Origin: Rhodoferax potami
Lineage (GTDB): Bacteria; Pseudomonadota; Gammaproteobacteria; Burkholderiales; Burkholderiaceae_C
Assembly: GCF_032193805.1 (NCBI RefSeq)
Contig: NZ_JAVBIK010000001.1
Location: 3,121,001-3,185,000 of the forward strand
Direction: 5' to 3'
Length of the DNA stretch: 64,000 bases
A model generated the notes under the pieces. That model was given only the letters and a program-made list of their open reading frames with translations, was not told where the DNA came from and ran no database searches. Shown piece after piece: positions 27,595 through 36,660 of the stretch (positions are counted from its first letter, which is position 1; each line of letters starts with the position of its first letter). Both the position numbers and the translations under genes were made by a program.

Positions 27595-27630
27595 AAAAAA
27601 GGCCGGAGCAGCGTGCGCTGCTCCGGCCTT
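27595..27630 (-). terminator. terminator for the dctQM transcript
   Basis: Twelve-base GC-rich arms (GGCCGGAGCAGC and GCTGCTCCGGCC) at 27601-27628. On the minus strand the stem is followed by TTTTTTAT, 25 bases after the dctM stop. The remainder of the 220-base gap after the stress protein gene shows nothing recognisable. Confidence 0.92.
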
Positions 27631-27652
27631 GGAGTCTGTGTTTCAGGGCGCG

Positions 27653-29473
27653 TTACGGCTTCTTCGCAGCGTCCTTGGCAGCATCCTCGAGTGCTTTCAT
27701 CGGATCTTCTTCCGCAGCCGCATCAGCAGCAGGTGCTGCCGGTGCATCCTTGGCACCGGTGTCCATGCCGGCCAATGGGTCTGCTGCCTCTTCCGCTTTC
27801 GGGGCATCGAGCTGTTCCATGATCTGGTCAGCGCTCAGTGACTCGGCTTTCTCGATACCACCGGTAACCAAGGTCGGGAATGCAATCACTGCCACCACCA
27901 TGATCAACTGCAAGATGATGAAGGCGATCGAGCCTTTGTAGATCTCGATGGTTTTGACCGAGGGAATCAGCTTGCCGGTGACCCGGTCTTTGTAGTCGAA
28001 CTTGGCGGCGACGCTGCGCAAGTAGAACAACGCAAAGCCGAACGGTGGCGTGAGGAACGAGGTCTGCAGGTTCATCGCGATGATCACACCAAACCAGATC
28101 ATGGCCTGGTCAGGTGTCATGCCGGGCACCAAGCCGGGCAAGATCTTCTCGGCCACAGGTGCCAGCAAGGGGATCACGATGAAGGCGATTTCAAAGAAGT
28201 CGATGAAACAGCCCAAGATGAACACCAGAATGTTCACCACCACCAGGAAGCCCCAAGCGCCGCCTGGAATCTTGTCAAACAAGTGCTCGACCCAGATGTG
28301 ACCGTCGGCTGCGTTGAAGGTGAAGCTGAAAACGGTCGAGCCGATCAAAATGAACAACACGAACGATGCGAGCTTGGCGGTGTTTTCCAGCGCTTGCTTC
28401 AACAGCGGGGTGTCGAGGCGCTTCTTGCCGAAAGCCAGAATCAATGCGCCCAACGCACCCATCGCGCCACCCTCTGTCGGAGTAGCAACGCCCAAGAAGA
28501 TCGTGCCCAGCACCAAGAAGATCAGGATCAGCGGTGGCATCAACACAAAGGTGACCTGCTCTGCCAGTTTGGACAACAGGCCCAACTTGCTAACACGGTT
28601 GATGATGGCCAATGCCAAGCCGGTCAAAGAAGCCAAGGTCAACGACAGGATGACGATTTCATCGCCGGCAGAAGGGGTTGCACGCTCGAGCCACTTGGTC
28701 AGCAGGCCGTCATGCACTTGCGCCCATGCGTAACCCACACCCGCACACACCAGCACCAGGGCCAGCAAAGACTTGTGGCCGGAGGCGCCGTTGTCTTCTT
28801 TGTACAGCAGGGCCTCAGGAGGCAATGCGGGTACCATGGCCGGCTTGAAGATCGCCACGGCAACAATGAAGGAAATGTACAAGCCCACCAGCAGCAAACC
28901 GGGAATCAAAGCGCCGGAGTACATGTCGCCCACCGAGCGGCCCAACTGGTCGGCCAGCACGATCAACACCAGTGACGGTGGAATCGCTTGGGCCAAAGTG
29001 CCCGAGGCGGTGATGGTACCGGTCGCAATCGTGCGGCTGTAGCCGTAGCGCAGCATCACGGGCAAAGAAATCAAGCCCATGGAAATCACAGCAGCAGCCA
29101 CCACACCGGTGGTAGCAGCCAACAAGGCGCCCACCAGAATCACGGCAATCGCCACGCCACCGCGCACGGGGCCGAACACCTGGCCTACGGTTTCCAGCAG
29201 GTCTTCTGCCATGCCGGAGCGTTCCAGAATAATCCCCATGAAGGTGAAAAACGGAATCGCCAGCAAGGTGTCGTTCTGCATGATGCCGAAGATACGCAGC
29301 GGCAAGGCCTGGAACAAGGCGGCCGGGAAAATGCCGGCCTCAATACCCACAAAGCCCAGTGCCAAGCCGGTAGCGGCCAGGCCGAAGGCCACAGGAAAGC
29401 CGGTCAACAGAACGATGAACAGCGTGATAAACATCAGGGGCACAAACTGTTGTGCCAAGAGCGTGGTTTGCAT
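27653..29473 (-). CDS. dctM: TRAP transporter large permease subunit (DctM family)
   Basis: The sodium-coupled transport subunit of a TRAP system, 606 residues with about thirteen membrane segments. Family features include the N-terminal FVPLMFITLFIVLLTGFPVA, GALLAATTGVVAAAVISMGL and a late LQTSFLTPPFGFALFYLR. The last 70 or so residues form an acidic, Ala-rich tail (for example DAPAAPAADAAAEEDPMKAL) that most DctM proteins lack; this makes the protein longer than the usual 430-450, together with loop insertions. It directly follows dctQ. Confidence 0.92.
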   Translation of the reverse strand: MQTTLLAQQFVPLMFITLFIVLLTGFPVAFGLAATGLALGFVGIEAGIFPAALFQALPLRIFGIMQNDTLLAIPFFTFMGIILERSGMAEDLLETVGQVFGPVRGGVAIAVILVGALLAATTGVVAAAVISMGLISLPVMLRYGYSRTIATGTITASGTLAQAIPPSLVLIVLADQLGRSVGDMYSGALIPGLLLVGLYISFIVAVAIFKPAMVPALPPEALLYKEDNGASGHKSLLALVLVCAGVGYAWAQVHDGLLTKWLERATPSAGDEIVILSLTLASLTGLALAIINRVSKLGLLSKLAEQVTFVLMPPLILIFLVLGTIFLGVATPTEGGAMGALGALILAFGKKRLDTPLLKQALENTAKLASFVLFILIGSTVFSFTFNAADGHIWVEHLFDKIPGGAWGFLVVVNILVFILGCFIDFFEIAFIVIPLLAPVAEKILPGLVPGMTPDQAMIWFGVIIAMNLQTSFLTPPFGFALFYLRSVAAKFDYKDRVTGKLIPSVKTIEIYKGSIAFIILQLIMVVAVIAFPTLVTGGIEKAESLSADQIMEQLDAPKAEEAADPLAGMDTGAKDAPAAPAADAAAEEDPMKALEDAAKDAAKKP

Positions 29474-30076
29474 TTATTTGTCTCCAGCCAACAGCTTGGC
29501 GGTTTGGGCTTCGAGCTCTTCGAGCTTCTTCTGGTCGTCAGATTTGGAGTCTTCGCTGCTCAAGACATCGGGGCCGTTGCCGGTGAGGAAGGCGAGACGC
29601 TTGATCAGTTCCGACACACCCTGCAGCATCAGCAGCGCAAAGCCCAGCGGAATCAACACATAGGCGGGCCAGCGGATCAGACCACCGGCGTTTTGCGACA
29701 TTTCACCGCTCGCCAAGGCTTGCATAAAAAACGGCCAGCCGAGCGAGATGCTGATGGCGCAGAAGGGGAACAGAACCAACAGGATGCCGCCCACATCGAC
29801 CCAGTTGCGGGTGCGGTCACTCAGTTTGGTGGAGATGAAGTCGATACGGACATGCGAGTTCTTCAACAAGCCATAGCCTGCGCCCAACATGAACACAGCA
29901 GCAAACAGGTACCACTGGATTTCCAGCAAACCGTTGGAGCTGACGTTGAAGAACTTGCGGACCAGCGCATTGCCAGCGCTGATCAAGGTTGTGGCCAGAA
30001 TCAGCCACATGGTGAGTTTGCCGACCCAGGTGCTGACCATATCGATCAGCCTGGACAGTGAGAGCAGGGGTGCCAT
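29474..30076 (-). CDS. dctQ: TRAP transporter small permease subunit (DctQ family)
   Basis: A four-helix inner-membrane protein of 200 residues, the small TRAP subunit. NALVRKFFNVSSNGLLEIQWYL and SHVRIDFISTKLSDRTRNWV match the family core. The ATG at 30076 is preceded by GGAGAC; the longer frame upstream lacks homology. The stop is adjacent to the dctM start. A Lys/Glu-rich C-terminal helix of about 30 residues is predicted in the cytoplasm. Confidence 0.9.
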   Translation of the reverse strand: MAPLLSLSRLIDMVSTWVGKLTMWLILATTLISAGNALVRKFFNVSSNGLLEIQWYLFAAVFMLGAGYGLLKNSHVRIDFISTKLSDRTRNWVDVGGILLVLFPFCAISISLGWPFFMQALASGEMSQNAGGLIRWPAYVLIPLGFALLMLQGVSELIKRLAFLTGNGPDVLSSEDSKSDDQKKLEELEAQTAKLLAGDK

Positions 30077-30280
30077 GGTGTCTCCGTTTGTAGTTATCCC
30101 AATGCCGTGCGCGGGCAAGCACAGGCGCGTATCAAGAACCTACGGAGTCTAAGCCTTACCCCCCCTTTTGCGGCTGAACAAACCCTGACAGACAGGCTAG
30201 GGGTAAACGATGGGGTCGCAGTGCTGGCCAGGCACTGGATGGGGCTGGCGGAGCGCTTGTGCCAGCGCCGTCTTTTTTAA

Positions 30281-30336
30281 TCAAAAGCAGCTGTAGCTCC
30301 CGAAAATCATGCGCGGGTAGCTATAAAAAATGTAGC
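30281..30336 (+). repeat. dispersed short repeat, copy 4 (end of crcB)
   Basis: TCAAAAGCAGCTGTAGCTCC, then ATGCGCGGGTAGCTATAAAA and TGTAGC. It lies downstream of and inside the 3' end of crcB on the opposite strand, encoding its last residues (about TATFFIATRA) and stop. The rest of the 190-base gap before dctQ shows no gene. Confidence 0.6.
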
Positions 30337-30705
30337 GGTACGGAGGCCGGCCAGTGTCAAGGCCAAAGAGCCCAGCAGGTGAATCGCAGCTGTGCCCAAG
30401 GCGAGCAGGTAGCGCTGTTGGCCGAGCATGGCCACCACCTCTGCAGAGAAGCTGGAGAAGGTGGTGAGTGCCCCCAAAAAACCGGTGACGAGCGCCAGGC
30501 GCCAGGCCGGGTCCAGCTGTGGCATGGCTTGAAAGACGGCCACACAGATGCCGATCAAATACCCGCCGATCAGGTTGGCAGCCAGGGTGCCCCAAGGCAG
30601 CACTGTGCCCGCCGTGGCAACCGGGTTCAGCCAAAGGCCCAGTTGCCAGCGCGCCAGCGCACCGGTGCATGCACCCAGACAGATAGCGACTACCGACAAC
30701 ATCAT
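30307..30705 (-). CDS. crcB: fluoride ion channel CrcB/Fluc
   Basis: A 132-residue, four-helix membrane protein that exports fluoride as an antiparallel dimer. Family motifs are clear: LGACTGALARWQL, NLIGGYLIGI and GFLGALTTFSSFS (with the Phe box and the Thr-rich turn). Its start overlaps the stop of the ComEA-like gene by four bases. I see no fluoride riboswitch upstream. The last ten residues derive from a dispersed repeat. Confidence 0.92.
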   Translation of the reverse strand: MMLSVVAICLGACTGALARWQLGLWLNPVATAGTVLPWGTLAANLIGGYLIGICVAVFQAMPQLDPAWRLALVTGFLGALTTFSSFSAEVVAMLGQQRYLLALGTAAIHLLGSLALTLAGLRTATFFIATRA

Positions 30706-31010
30706 TTCTCTGGCGCAGTAAAAGCGGCGCCGTTGACCGTCAGCCCTTGGCTGGACAGTTTGGTCGCAGTTGGCGGCTTGATACCTTTGACCCGTGCCAT
30801 GAAGTCGCCCCAGTCTTGAAAGGCGCCGCTCTCACGGGCTTTCAAAATGCGGGCGGTGCTGCTGGGGCCGAGGCCGCGCAGGCCATCGAGTTGGGCCTCG
30901 GTGGCTTGGTTCAGTTCCAGTGCGTGGGCTGCGGTCATCCCCATCAGCAACACGGCCAAAAAGCTGAGCGCTCCGCGCTGGAAGCGGGAGCGTGTGGGCA
31001 AGTGGCTCAT
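30702..31010 (-). CDS. small secreted helix-hairpin-helix protein (ComEA-like)
   Basis: A 102-residue protein with a signal peptide (ALSFLAVLLMGMTAAHA) and a double HhH DNA-binding domain (LELNQATEAQLDGLRGLGPS and FQDWGDFMARVKGIKPPTA). Such proteins resemble ComEA, which binds incoming DNA in the periplasm during transformation. The ATG at 31010 fits the signal peptide. It overlaps crcB and follows hldD closely, so it is probably part of that operon. A role in DNA uptake is inference. Confidence 0.82.
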   Translation of the reverse strand: MSHLPTRSRFQRGALSFLAVLLMGMTAAHALELNQATEAQLDGLRGLGPSSTARILKARESGAFQDWGDFMARVKGIKPPTATKLSSQGLTVNGAAFTAPEK

Positions 31011-31030
31011 CGGCAGCTCCAGTGCGGGTA

Positions 31031-32053
31031 TCAGGCTTTGCGGCTGGCGAGCCAGTCCACATACCGGCTCACGCCGGTTTGCACATCGGCGAAGGTGTGG
31101 TCGCAGCCGGTCGCGCGCAGGGCGGTCAGGTCGGCCTGGGTGTAGCACTGGTATTTGCCGCGTAGCGCATCCGGGAAGGGCACGTATTCCACCAGCCCTT
31201 GCTGGGCGATGTCATCCAAAGGCAATGCGGATTCGCCGCGCAGGCGTCGCATGGCGTTGACCACCGAGCTGGCTACGTCGTTGAACGGTTGTGCGCGGCC
31301 GGAGCCGAGGTTGAAGATACCGCTTTGGGCCGGATGGTCGAAGAACCAGAGGTTGACCGCCACCACATCGTCAATGAACACAAAGTCGCGCATCTGGCCG
31401 CCTTGCGGGTAGCCACCGTATTCGCCGAAGAGCTTGACCTTGCCTTCCGCGTTGAACTGGTTGAATTGGTGGAAGGCCACACTGGCCATGCGGCCCTTGT
31501 GCTGCTCGCGTGGGCCGTAGACGTTGAAATAACGGAAACCCACGACTTGGTGGGTGCGGCCGGCTTTGGTGCGCTCAAAATTCGCGCCACACTCGCGGCG
31601 CATGCGCTGGTCGAACAGCAGCTTGGAGTAGCCATACACATTGAGCGGCGCCTCAAAGGCGGGGTCTTCGCGGAAGGTGTCGGAGCCGCCATAAGTGGCG
31701 GCACTTGATGCATACAACAGCCGGGCGCCACGCTTCTGGCAGGCTTGGAACAGGTGCCAAGACAGCGTGTAGTTGTTGGCCATCATGTACTTGCCGTCTT
31801 GTTCCATGGTGTCGCTGCAGGCGCCTTCATGGAACACCGCTTCGACCTGGCCGTAGTGACCGGAAGCGAACTCGTCGTAGAAGGTGTCCATATCGACATA
31901 GTCAGCGATCTTGAGGTCGACTAGATTGCGGAATTTGTCGCCTTGCTTGAGGTCGTCGACCGCAATGATGTCGGTCATGCCGCGGGCATTGAGACCGGCA
32001 ATGATGTTGCTGCCAATGAAACCGGCCGCGCCGGTGACCACGATGCGTGTCAT
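31031..32053 (-). CDS. hldD: ADP-L-glycero-D-manno-heptose 6-epimerase
   Basis: A 340-residue extended SDR that converts ADP-D-glycero- to ADP-L-glycero-manno-heptose for the LPS inner core. The NAD(P) motif is [21 protein letters not shown] and the [10 protein letters not shown] catalytic Tyr-x3-Lys are present, and the [10 protein letters not shown] block follows. It overlaps hldE1 by four bases and is thus coupled to the preceding enzyme of the same pathway. Confidence 0.96.
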   Translation of the reverse strand: MTRIVVTGAAGFIGSNIIAGLNARGMTDIIAVDDLKQGDKFRNLVDLKIADYVDMDTFYDEFASGHYGQVEAVFHEGACSDTMEQDGKYMMANNYTLSWHLFQACQKRGARLLYASSAATYGGSDTFREDPAFEAPLNVYGYSKLLFDQRMRRECGANFERTKAGRTHQVVGFRYFNVYGPREQHKGRMASVAFHQFNQFNAEGKVKLFGEYGGYPQGGQMRDFVFIDDVVAVNLWFFDHPAQSGIFNLGSGRAQPFNDVASSVVNAMRRLRGESALPLDDIAQQGLVEYVPFPDALRGKYQCYTQADLTALRATGCDHTFADVQTGVSRYVDWLASRKA

Positions 32054-32979
32054 ACAAAAAGCTCCTCATAAGACACCGTTGCGGTGCCGAATTTACCCAC
32101 CACAATGCCGCCCGCCCGGTTGGCAAGGGGCACGGCGTCCCGCAAGCGCATGCCTGCGCCCACCAAGGTGGCCATGGTGGCGATCACGGTATCGCCTGCG
32201 CCGGTGACATCAAACACTTCCCGCGCTTGGGCGCTGACATGCAGATGGCCGTCGGCATCAAACAGGGTCATGCCTTCTTCGCTGCGGGTGAGTAACACGG
32301 CATCGAGTTGCAGTTGCTGGCGCAAGGCGTGCACTTTGGTGTGCAGCTCGTCTTCGGTGGCCCACGCGCCGATCACTTGTTGCAACTCCGCGCGGTTGGG
32401 AGTTATCACCGTTGCCTGCTGGTAGCGCGAATAGTCGCTGCCCTTGGGGTCGATAAAAATCGGCTTGCCTGCCGCACGGGCACCGGCAATCATGTCGCTC
32501 ACGTGGGCGAGGCCGCCCTTGCCGTAGTCGGAGAACAAAATCGCATCGTGTTCTGCCAACAGCCGGGTGAAGGTCGCGGTCTGGGTCGCAAGGACTTCGT
32601 TTTTCGGGGTGTTTTCAAAATCGAGCCGGATCAGTTGTTGCTGGCGCCCGATGACCCGCAGCTTGACCGTGGTCTTGAGGTCGGAGTCCCGCCCGAAGTG
32701 GGTGCGGATACCGGTTTTGGCGACCAAGGCCTCCAACTTGTGGCTGGCTTCGTCATTGCCCACAACGGTCAACAGCGAGGCCTGTGCGCCTAGGGTGGCG
32801 GCATTGAAAGCCACGTTGGCGGCACCGCCACAGCGCTCTTCTTCATGGGTGATGCGCACCACGGGTACCGGAGCCTCGGGGGAAATACGATCCACGGCGC
32901 CGTACCAATAGCGGTCCAGCATCACATCGCCAACGACCAGCACGCGGGAGGCGGAGAGTTTGTTTTTTGTCATGCTCAT
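32050..32979 (-). CDS. hldE1: D-glycero-beta-D-manno-heptose-7-phosphate kinase
   Basis: A PfkB-family kinase of 309 residues that makes heptose 1,7-bisphosphate for the LPS core. Visible features are [13 protein letters not shown], the glycine-rich [11 protein letters not shown], and the C-terminal [14 protein letters not shown] anion hole with its catalytic Asp. Only the kinase half of the E. coli fusion HldE is present, so the adenylyltransferase (HldC-type) must be elsewhere. Start 32979 is chosen; 32973 is two codons downstream. Confidence 0.94.
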   Translation of the reverse strand: MSMTKNKLSASRVLVVGDVMLDRYWYGAVDRISPEAPVPVVRITHEEERCGGAANVAFNAATLGAQASLLTVVGNDEASHKLEALVAKTGIRTHFGRDSDLKTTVKLRVIGRQQQLIRLDFENTPKNEVLATQTATFTRLLAEHDAILFSDYGKGGLAHVSDMIAGARAAGKPIFIDPKGSDYSRYQQATVITPNRAELQQVIGAWATEDELHTKVHALRQQLQLDAVLLTRSEEGMTLFDADGHLHVSAQAREVFDVTGAGDTVIATMATLVGAGMRLRDAVPLANRAGGIVVGKFGTATVSYEELFV

Positions 32980-32983
32980 AGGG

Positions 32984-34141
32984 TTAAAGCTCTTCGACCC
33001 GCCGTGCCGGGTAGCTGTCCCAAGCTTGGCAGCCCGGGCATTGCCAGAAGTGCACCTTGGCTTCGAAGCCGCAGGCGGCACAGCGGTAGCGGGTCAGGGG
33101 TTTGACGGCGTGGTCTAGCGCCCGTTGCACCTGGGGGTGAAAGGCTTCGCGCTCCAGTTTTTCACCAGCAATCCATTTGGTGGCGGCGACCAGTGAGGGC
33201 TCTTTTTCGAGGTGGCGTGCATACCAGTCGCGTGCGGTGGGGGTGAGTTCGCTGCTGCTAGCTTCCAGGGTCACGATGGCGTCCAGCACATCGAGCGATG
33301 GCACGTCTAAGTAAGTGTTTTTGAGCAGTGCCAACGTGGCTTCGCCTTCGCCGGCTGCCAAAGCGCTTTGCGCCAGCAGTGGTGCAATCAAAGGGATGGC
33401 CGAGGGAGCTGCGTACAAAGCTTCTGTGAGCGTTTTGCAAGCCTTGGTAGCTTGGCCTGCGCGTGTCCACAGCGCTGCCAAATCCATCCGCGGGCGGGGA
33501 ACCTGCGGGGCACTCGCAATGGCTTGCTCGAGCAGTGCGCGGGCGGATGACTCGTCGCCTTGGGCGAGCAGTGTGGCCGCCTGTTCGCACAGGTAGTGCG
33601 CCAAGCGACCGGTGAAGCTGCCTTGGCCGGACGCTTCGAGCTTGCGTGCAATGCCGGCGGCGTGTTCCCAGTCGCGCGAGCGTTCGTAATTGGCCAAGAG
33701 CGCCAAGCGGGCTTGCGCCTCAAAACGGGTGCCTTCGAGTTTGAGCAGGGCTTCTTCCGCGCGATCCAGCAGGCCGGCTTTCAGGTAGTCCAGCGCCAGG
33801 GCGTGTTGGGCGCGATGCTGGTCGTCCTGGCTCAAGTCGCCACGGGACAGCAGGTGCTGGTGCACACGCACCGCACGCTCATACTCTCCCCGCCGGCGAA
33901 ATAAGTTGCCCAGCGCGAAGTGCAGTTCCGAGGTGTCGGGGTCGCTTTGGACCGCCTCAATGAAGGCGTCAATCGCCTGGTCTTGCTGCTCGTTGAGCAG
34001 GAAGTTCAAGCCCTTGAAATAGGCTTTGGGGGCTTGCCGGTTTTCGATGCGCAATTGGCGCAAGTCCAAACGGGAAGCGAGCCAGCCCAGCACGAAGGCA
34101 ATAAGCAGGCCGATCAGCAGTAGCGAAATATCAAAGTCCAT
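32984..34141 (-). CDS. lapB: lipopolysaccharide assembly protein B
   Basis: A 385-residue protein with one N-terminal membrane anchor (LLLIGLLIAFVLGWLASRL), a series of TPR repeats over most of its length, and a C-terminal rubredoxin-type metal knuckle (YRCAACGF and WQCPGCQAWDSYP). In E. coli LapB links LPS synthesis to export and regulates LpxC turnover. It overlaps lapA by 11 bases and precedes hldE1, giving a compact LPS operon. Confidence 0.95.
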   Translation of the reverse strand: MDFDISLLLIGLLIAFVLGWLASRLDLRQLRIENRQAPKAYFKGLNFLLNEQQDQAIDAFIEAVQSDPDTSELHFALGNLFRRRGEYERAVRVHQHLLSRGDLSQDDQHRAQHALALDYLKAGLLDRAEEALLKLEGTRFEAQARLALLANYERSRDWEHAAGIARKLEASGQGSFTGRLAHYLCEQAATLLAQGDESSARALLEQAIASAPQVPRPRMDLAALWTRAGQATKACKTLTEALYAAPSAIPLIAPLLAQSALAAGEGEATLALLKNTYLDVPSLDVLDAIVTLEASSSELTPTARDWYARHLEKEPSLVAATKWIAGEKLEREAFHPQVQRALDHAVKPLTRYRCAACGFEAKVHFWQCPGCQAWDSYPARRVEEL

Positions 34142-34445
34142 GCGGGGGCACTAAAGGCAGTGCATTGGATTCGGCGGCAAGCGTGGCGCGTGCGGAGTCT
34201 GCATCAGAGCGGGCCCGGCGGGCCGCTTTGCGGTGCCGCCACCAGCGGGGCACCATGCCCAAGACACCGATCAACAAACCGGCTGCAAAGGCACACAGCA
34301 CGACTAACACCATGGGCGCTGTCCATCGCGTACCGAAGAAAAAATACACGGTCACATCGCCTTGGTTATTCAGGGCGAAAGCGAACAGGGTAAAAAAAAT
34401 GGCCGCTTTAAGTAGCCACTTAAAGAGCCATGCGATCTGTTTCAT
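34131..34445 (-). CDS. lapA: lipopolysaccharide assembly protein A (DUF1049)
   Basis: A 104-residue membrane protein with two helices (AAIFFTLFAFALNNQGDV and APMVLVVLCAFAAGLLIGVL) and a basic, Ala/Arg-rich cytoplasmic tail. The length and position before lapB identify it as LapA. It lies 28 bases after ihfB. Confidence 0.92.
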   Translation of the reverse strand: MKQIAWLFKWLLKAAIFFTLFAFALNNQGDVTVYFFFGTRWTAPMVLVVLCAFAAGLLIGVLGMVPRWWRHRKAARRARSDADSARATLAAESNALPLVPPHGL

Positions 34446-34473
34446 TGATCTCCTCGTTGTCGAGGGATTCTAC

Positions 34474-34785
34474 TCAGGGTTTTGCCTTGGATTCCAGCTC
34501 TGCAGTACGGGTATCCACCGCTTCGCGAAGCGCCTTGCCCGGCTTGAAGTGAGGGACTCGTTTTTCAGGAATGGCAACGCTCTCGCCACTGCGCGGATTG
34601 CGGCCCATGCGGGGCGGGCGGCGGTTGATGGAGAAGCTGCCAAATCCGCGGATTTCGATGCGGTGACCTCGAACCAATGCGTCGTTCATCGCATCCAGAA
34701 TAGCCTTGACGGCGAATTCAGCATCGCGGTGCGTCAATTGCCGGAAGCGGTCGGCCAGTTCTTCAACAAGGTCGGAGCGGGTCAT
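34474..34785 (-). CDS. ihfB: integration host factor beta subunit
   Basis: A 103-residue DNA-bending protein. It starts [14 protein letters not shown] and has the HU/IHF signature ([25 protein letters not shown]) with the DNA-intercalating Pro region. It pairs with IhfA to shape DNA in transcription, recombination and replication. It follows rpsA after an intrinsic terminator, as in most proteobacteria. Confidence 0.96.
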   Translation of the reverse strand: MTRSDLVEELADRFRQLTHRDAEFAVKAILDAMNDALVRGHRIEIRGFGSFSINRRPPRMGRNPRSGESVAIPEKRVPHFKPGKALREAVDTRTAELESKAKP

Positions 34786-34810
34786 AGCGGTTTACACAGA
34801 ATATACGAAG

Positions 34811-34844
34811 AAAAAACGACCGGTGCAGTGAAGCAACCGGTCGT
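34811..34844 (-). terminator. terminator after rpsA
   Basis: Nine-base arms ACGACCGGT and ACCGGTCGT with an 11-base loop. On the minus strand the stem is followed by TTTTTTCTTC, between rpsA and ihfB. Confidence 0.92.
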
Positions 34845-34867
34845 TCAATCAGGTCAGCAACAACAGA

Positions 34868-36544
34868 TTAGTTGTTGTTGTCCAGCTTGGCACGCAACAA
34901 AGCGCCCAGGCTGGTGGTACCAGCGGAGCCGGTGTTCTGGTTCAGGGATTGCATGGCTTCGTTCTGGTCAGCCATGTCCTTGGCCTTGATGGACAACTGG
35001 ATGTTGCGGGTCTTGCGATCCACGTTCACCACCACAGCAGTCACTTCGTCGCCTTCTTTCAGCACGTTGCGAGCGTCTTCAACGCGGTCGCGGCTGATTT
35101 CGGAAGCGCGCAGGTAGCCCAGGATGTCGTCGCCCAGATCGATTTCAGCGCCCTTGGCGTCCACGGTCTTGACCTTACCGGTAACGGTCTGGCCCTTGTC
35201 GTTCACGGACACGAAAGTGGTGAAAGGATCGGAATCCAACTGCTTGATACCCAAGGAGATGCGCTCGCGGTCCACGTCCACGGCCAACACGATGGCTTCA
35301 ACTTCTTGGCCCTTCTTGAATTCGCGCACGGCGGTTTCGCCGGATTCGTTCCAAGACAGGTCAGACAGGTGCACCAGGCCGTCGATACCGGCAGCCAGAC
35401 CCACGAACACGCCGAAGTCGGTGATGGACTTGATCGGGCCCTTCACGCGGTCGCCGCGCTTGGTGTTCTGAGCAAATTCTTGCCATGGGTTGGCCTTGCA
35501 CTGCTTCATGCCCAAGGAGATGCGACGCTTGTCTTCGTCGATTTCCAGAACCATGACTTCGACTTCGTCACCCAGGGCAACGATCTTCGAAGGAGCAACG
35601 TTCTTGTTGGTCCAGTCCATTTCGGACACGTGCACCAAACCTTCGATACCGGGTTCGAGTTCCACAAACGCGCCGTAGTCGGCGATGTTGGTGATCTTGC
35701 CGAACATGCGGGTACCTTGGGGGTAGCGGCGGTTGACACCCATCCATGGGTCGTCGCCCATTTGCTTCAGACCCAGAGACACGCGGTTCTTTTCGGTGTC
35801 GAACTTCAGGATCTTGGCAGTGATTTCCTGACCGGCTGTCACCACTTCGGATGGGTGACGGACGCGGCGCCATGCCATGTCAGTGATGTGCAACAGGCCG
35901 TCGATACCGCCCAGGTCCACGAACGCACCGTATTCGGTGATGTTCTTGACCACGCCTTGCACCACAGAACCTTCTTTGAGGGTGTGCATCAGCTTGGCGC
36001 GCTCTTCGCCCATGGAAGCTTCCACCACAGCGCGGCGGCTTAGCACCACGTTGTTGCGCTTGCGGTCCAGCTTGATAACCTTGAATTCCAAAGTCTTGTT
36101 TTCGTACGGAGACAGGTCCTTGGTAGGACGTGTGTCGACCAAGGAACCGGGCAAGAATGCGCGGATGCCGTTGACCAGAACGGTCAGGCCGCCCTTGACC
36201 TTGCCGGAAGTGGTACCGGTCACGAATTCGCCGGATTCCAGGGCCTTTTCCAGGCTCATCCAGGAAGCCAGGCGCTTGGCCTTGTCACGGGACAGGATGG
36301 TGTCGCCGTAGCCGTTTTCGACGGAGTCGATAGCCACAGACACGAAGTCGCCCACTTGGACTTCGATTTCGCCCTTGTCGCTCTTGAATTCTTCGATTGG
36401 CACGTAGGCTTCAGACTTGAGGCCGGCGTTGACAACGACGAAGCTGTGCTCGATGCGGACGACTTCAGCGGTGATCACTTCACCGGTGCGCATTTCCGAG
36501 CGTTGTAGCGATTCTTCAAATAGGGCTGCGAAAGATTCAGACAT
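34868..36544 (-). CDS. rpsA: 30S ribosomal protein S1
   Basis: A 558-residue RNA-binding protein with six S1 domains, starting [18 protein letters not shown]. It brings mRNAs to the 30S subunit and helps unfold their leaders. Repeats such as [20 protein letters not shown] and [20 protein letters not shown] are clear. The ATG at 36544 fits the family; a frame six codons longer does not. It follows the aroA-cmk fusion, as is typical (cmk-rpsA-ihfB). Confidence 0.97.
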   Translation of the reverse strand: MSESFAALFEESLQRSEMRTGEVITAEVVRIEHSFVVVNAGLKSEAYVPIEEFKSDKGEIEVQVGDFVSVAIDSVENGYGDTILSRDKAKRLASWMSLEKALESGEFVTGTTSGKVKGGLTVLVNGIRAFLPGSLVDTRPTKDLSPYENKTLEFKVIKLDRKRNNVVLSRRAVVEASMGEERAKLMHTLKEGSVVQGVVKNITEYGAFVDLGGIDGLLHITDMAWRRVRHPSEVVTAGQEITAKILKFDTEKNRVSLGLKQMGDDPWMGVNRRYPQGTRMFGKITNIADYGAFVELEPGIEGLVHVSEMDWTNKNVAPSKIVALGDEVEVMVLEIDEDKRRISLGMKQCKANPWQEFAQNTKRGDRVKGPIKSITDFGVFVGLAAGIDGLVHLSDLSWNESGETAVREFKKGQEVEAIVLAVDVDRERISLGIKQLDSDPFTTFVSVNDKGQTVTGKVKTVDAKGAEIDLGDDILGYLRASEISRDRVEDARNVLKEGDEVTAVVVNVDRKTRNIQLSIKAKDMADQNEAMQSLNQNTGSAGTTSLGALLRAKLDNNN

Positions 36545-36660
36545 GTGTTTTGCGGTTTGCACCGCGGGGTTAAGTTGTTGAACCCCGTCGCTCTTGGTGT
36601 GAACCGGTGCGCTGGCGCGCGATGAAAGCGATGGGGGCCAGTTTGCTTTTCAGGCCGGGG

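Noticed and set aside
34949-36043. Long open frame antisense to rpsA
   Set aside because: Repeats in it mirror the S1 repeats on the coding strand; it has no independent support.
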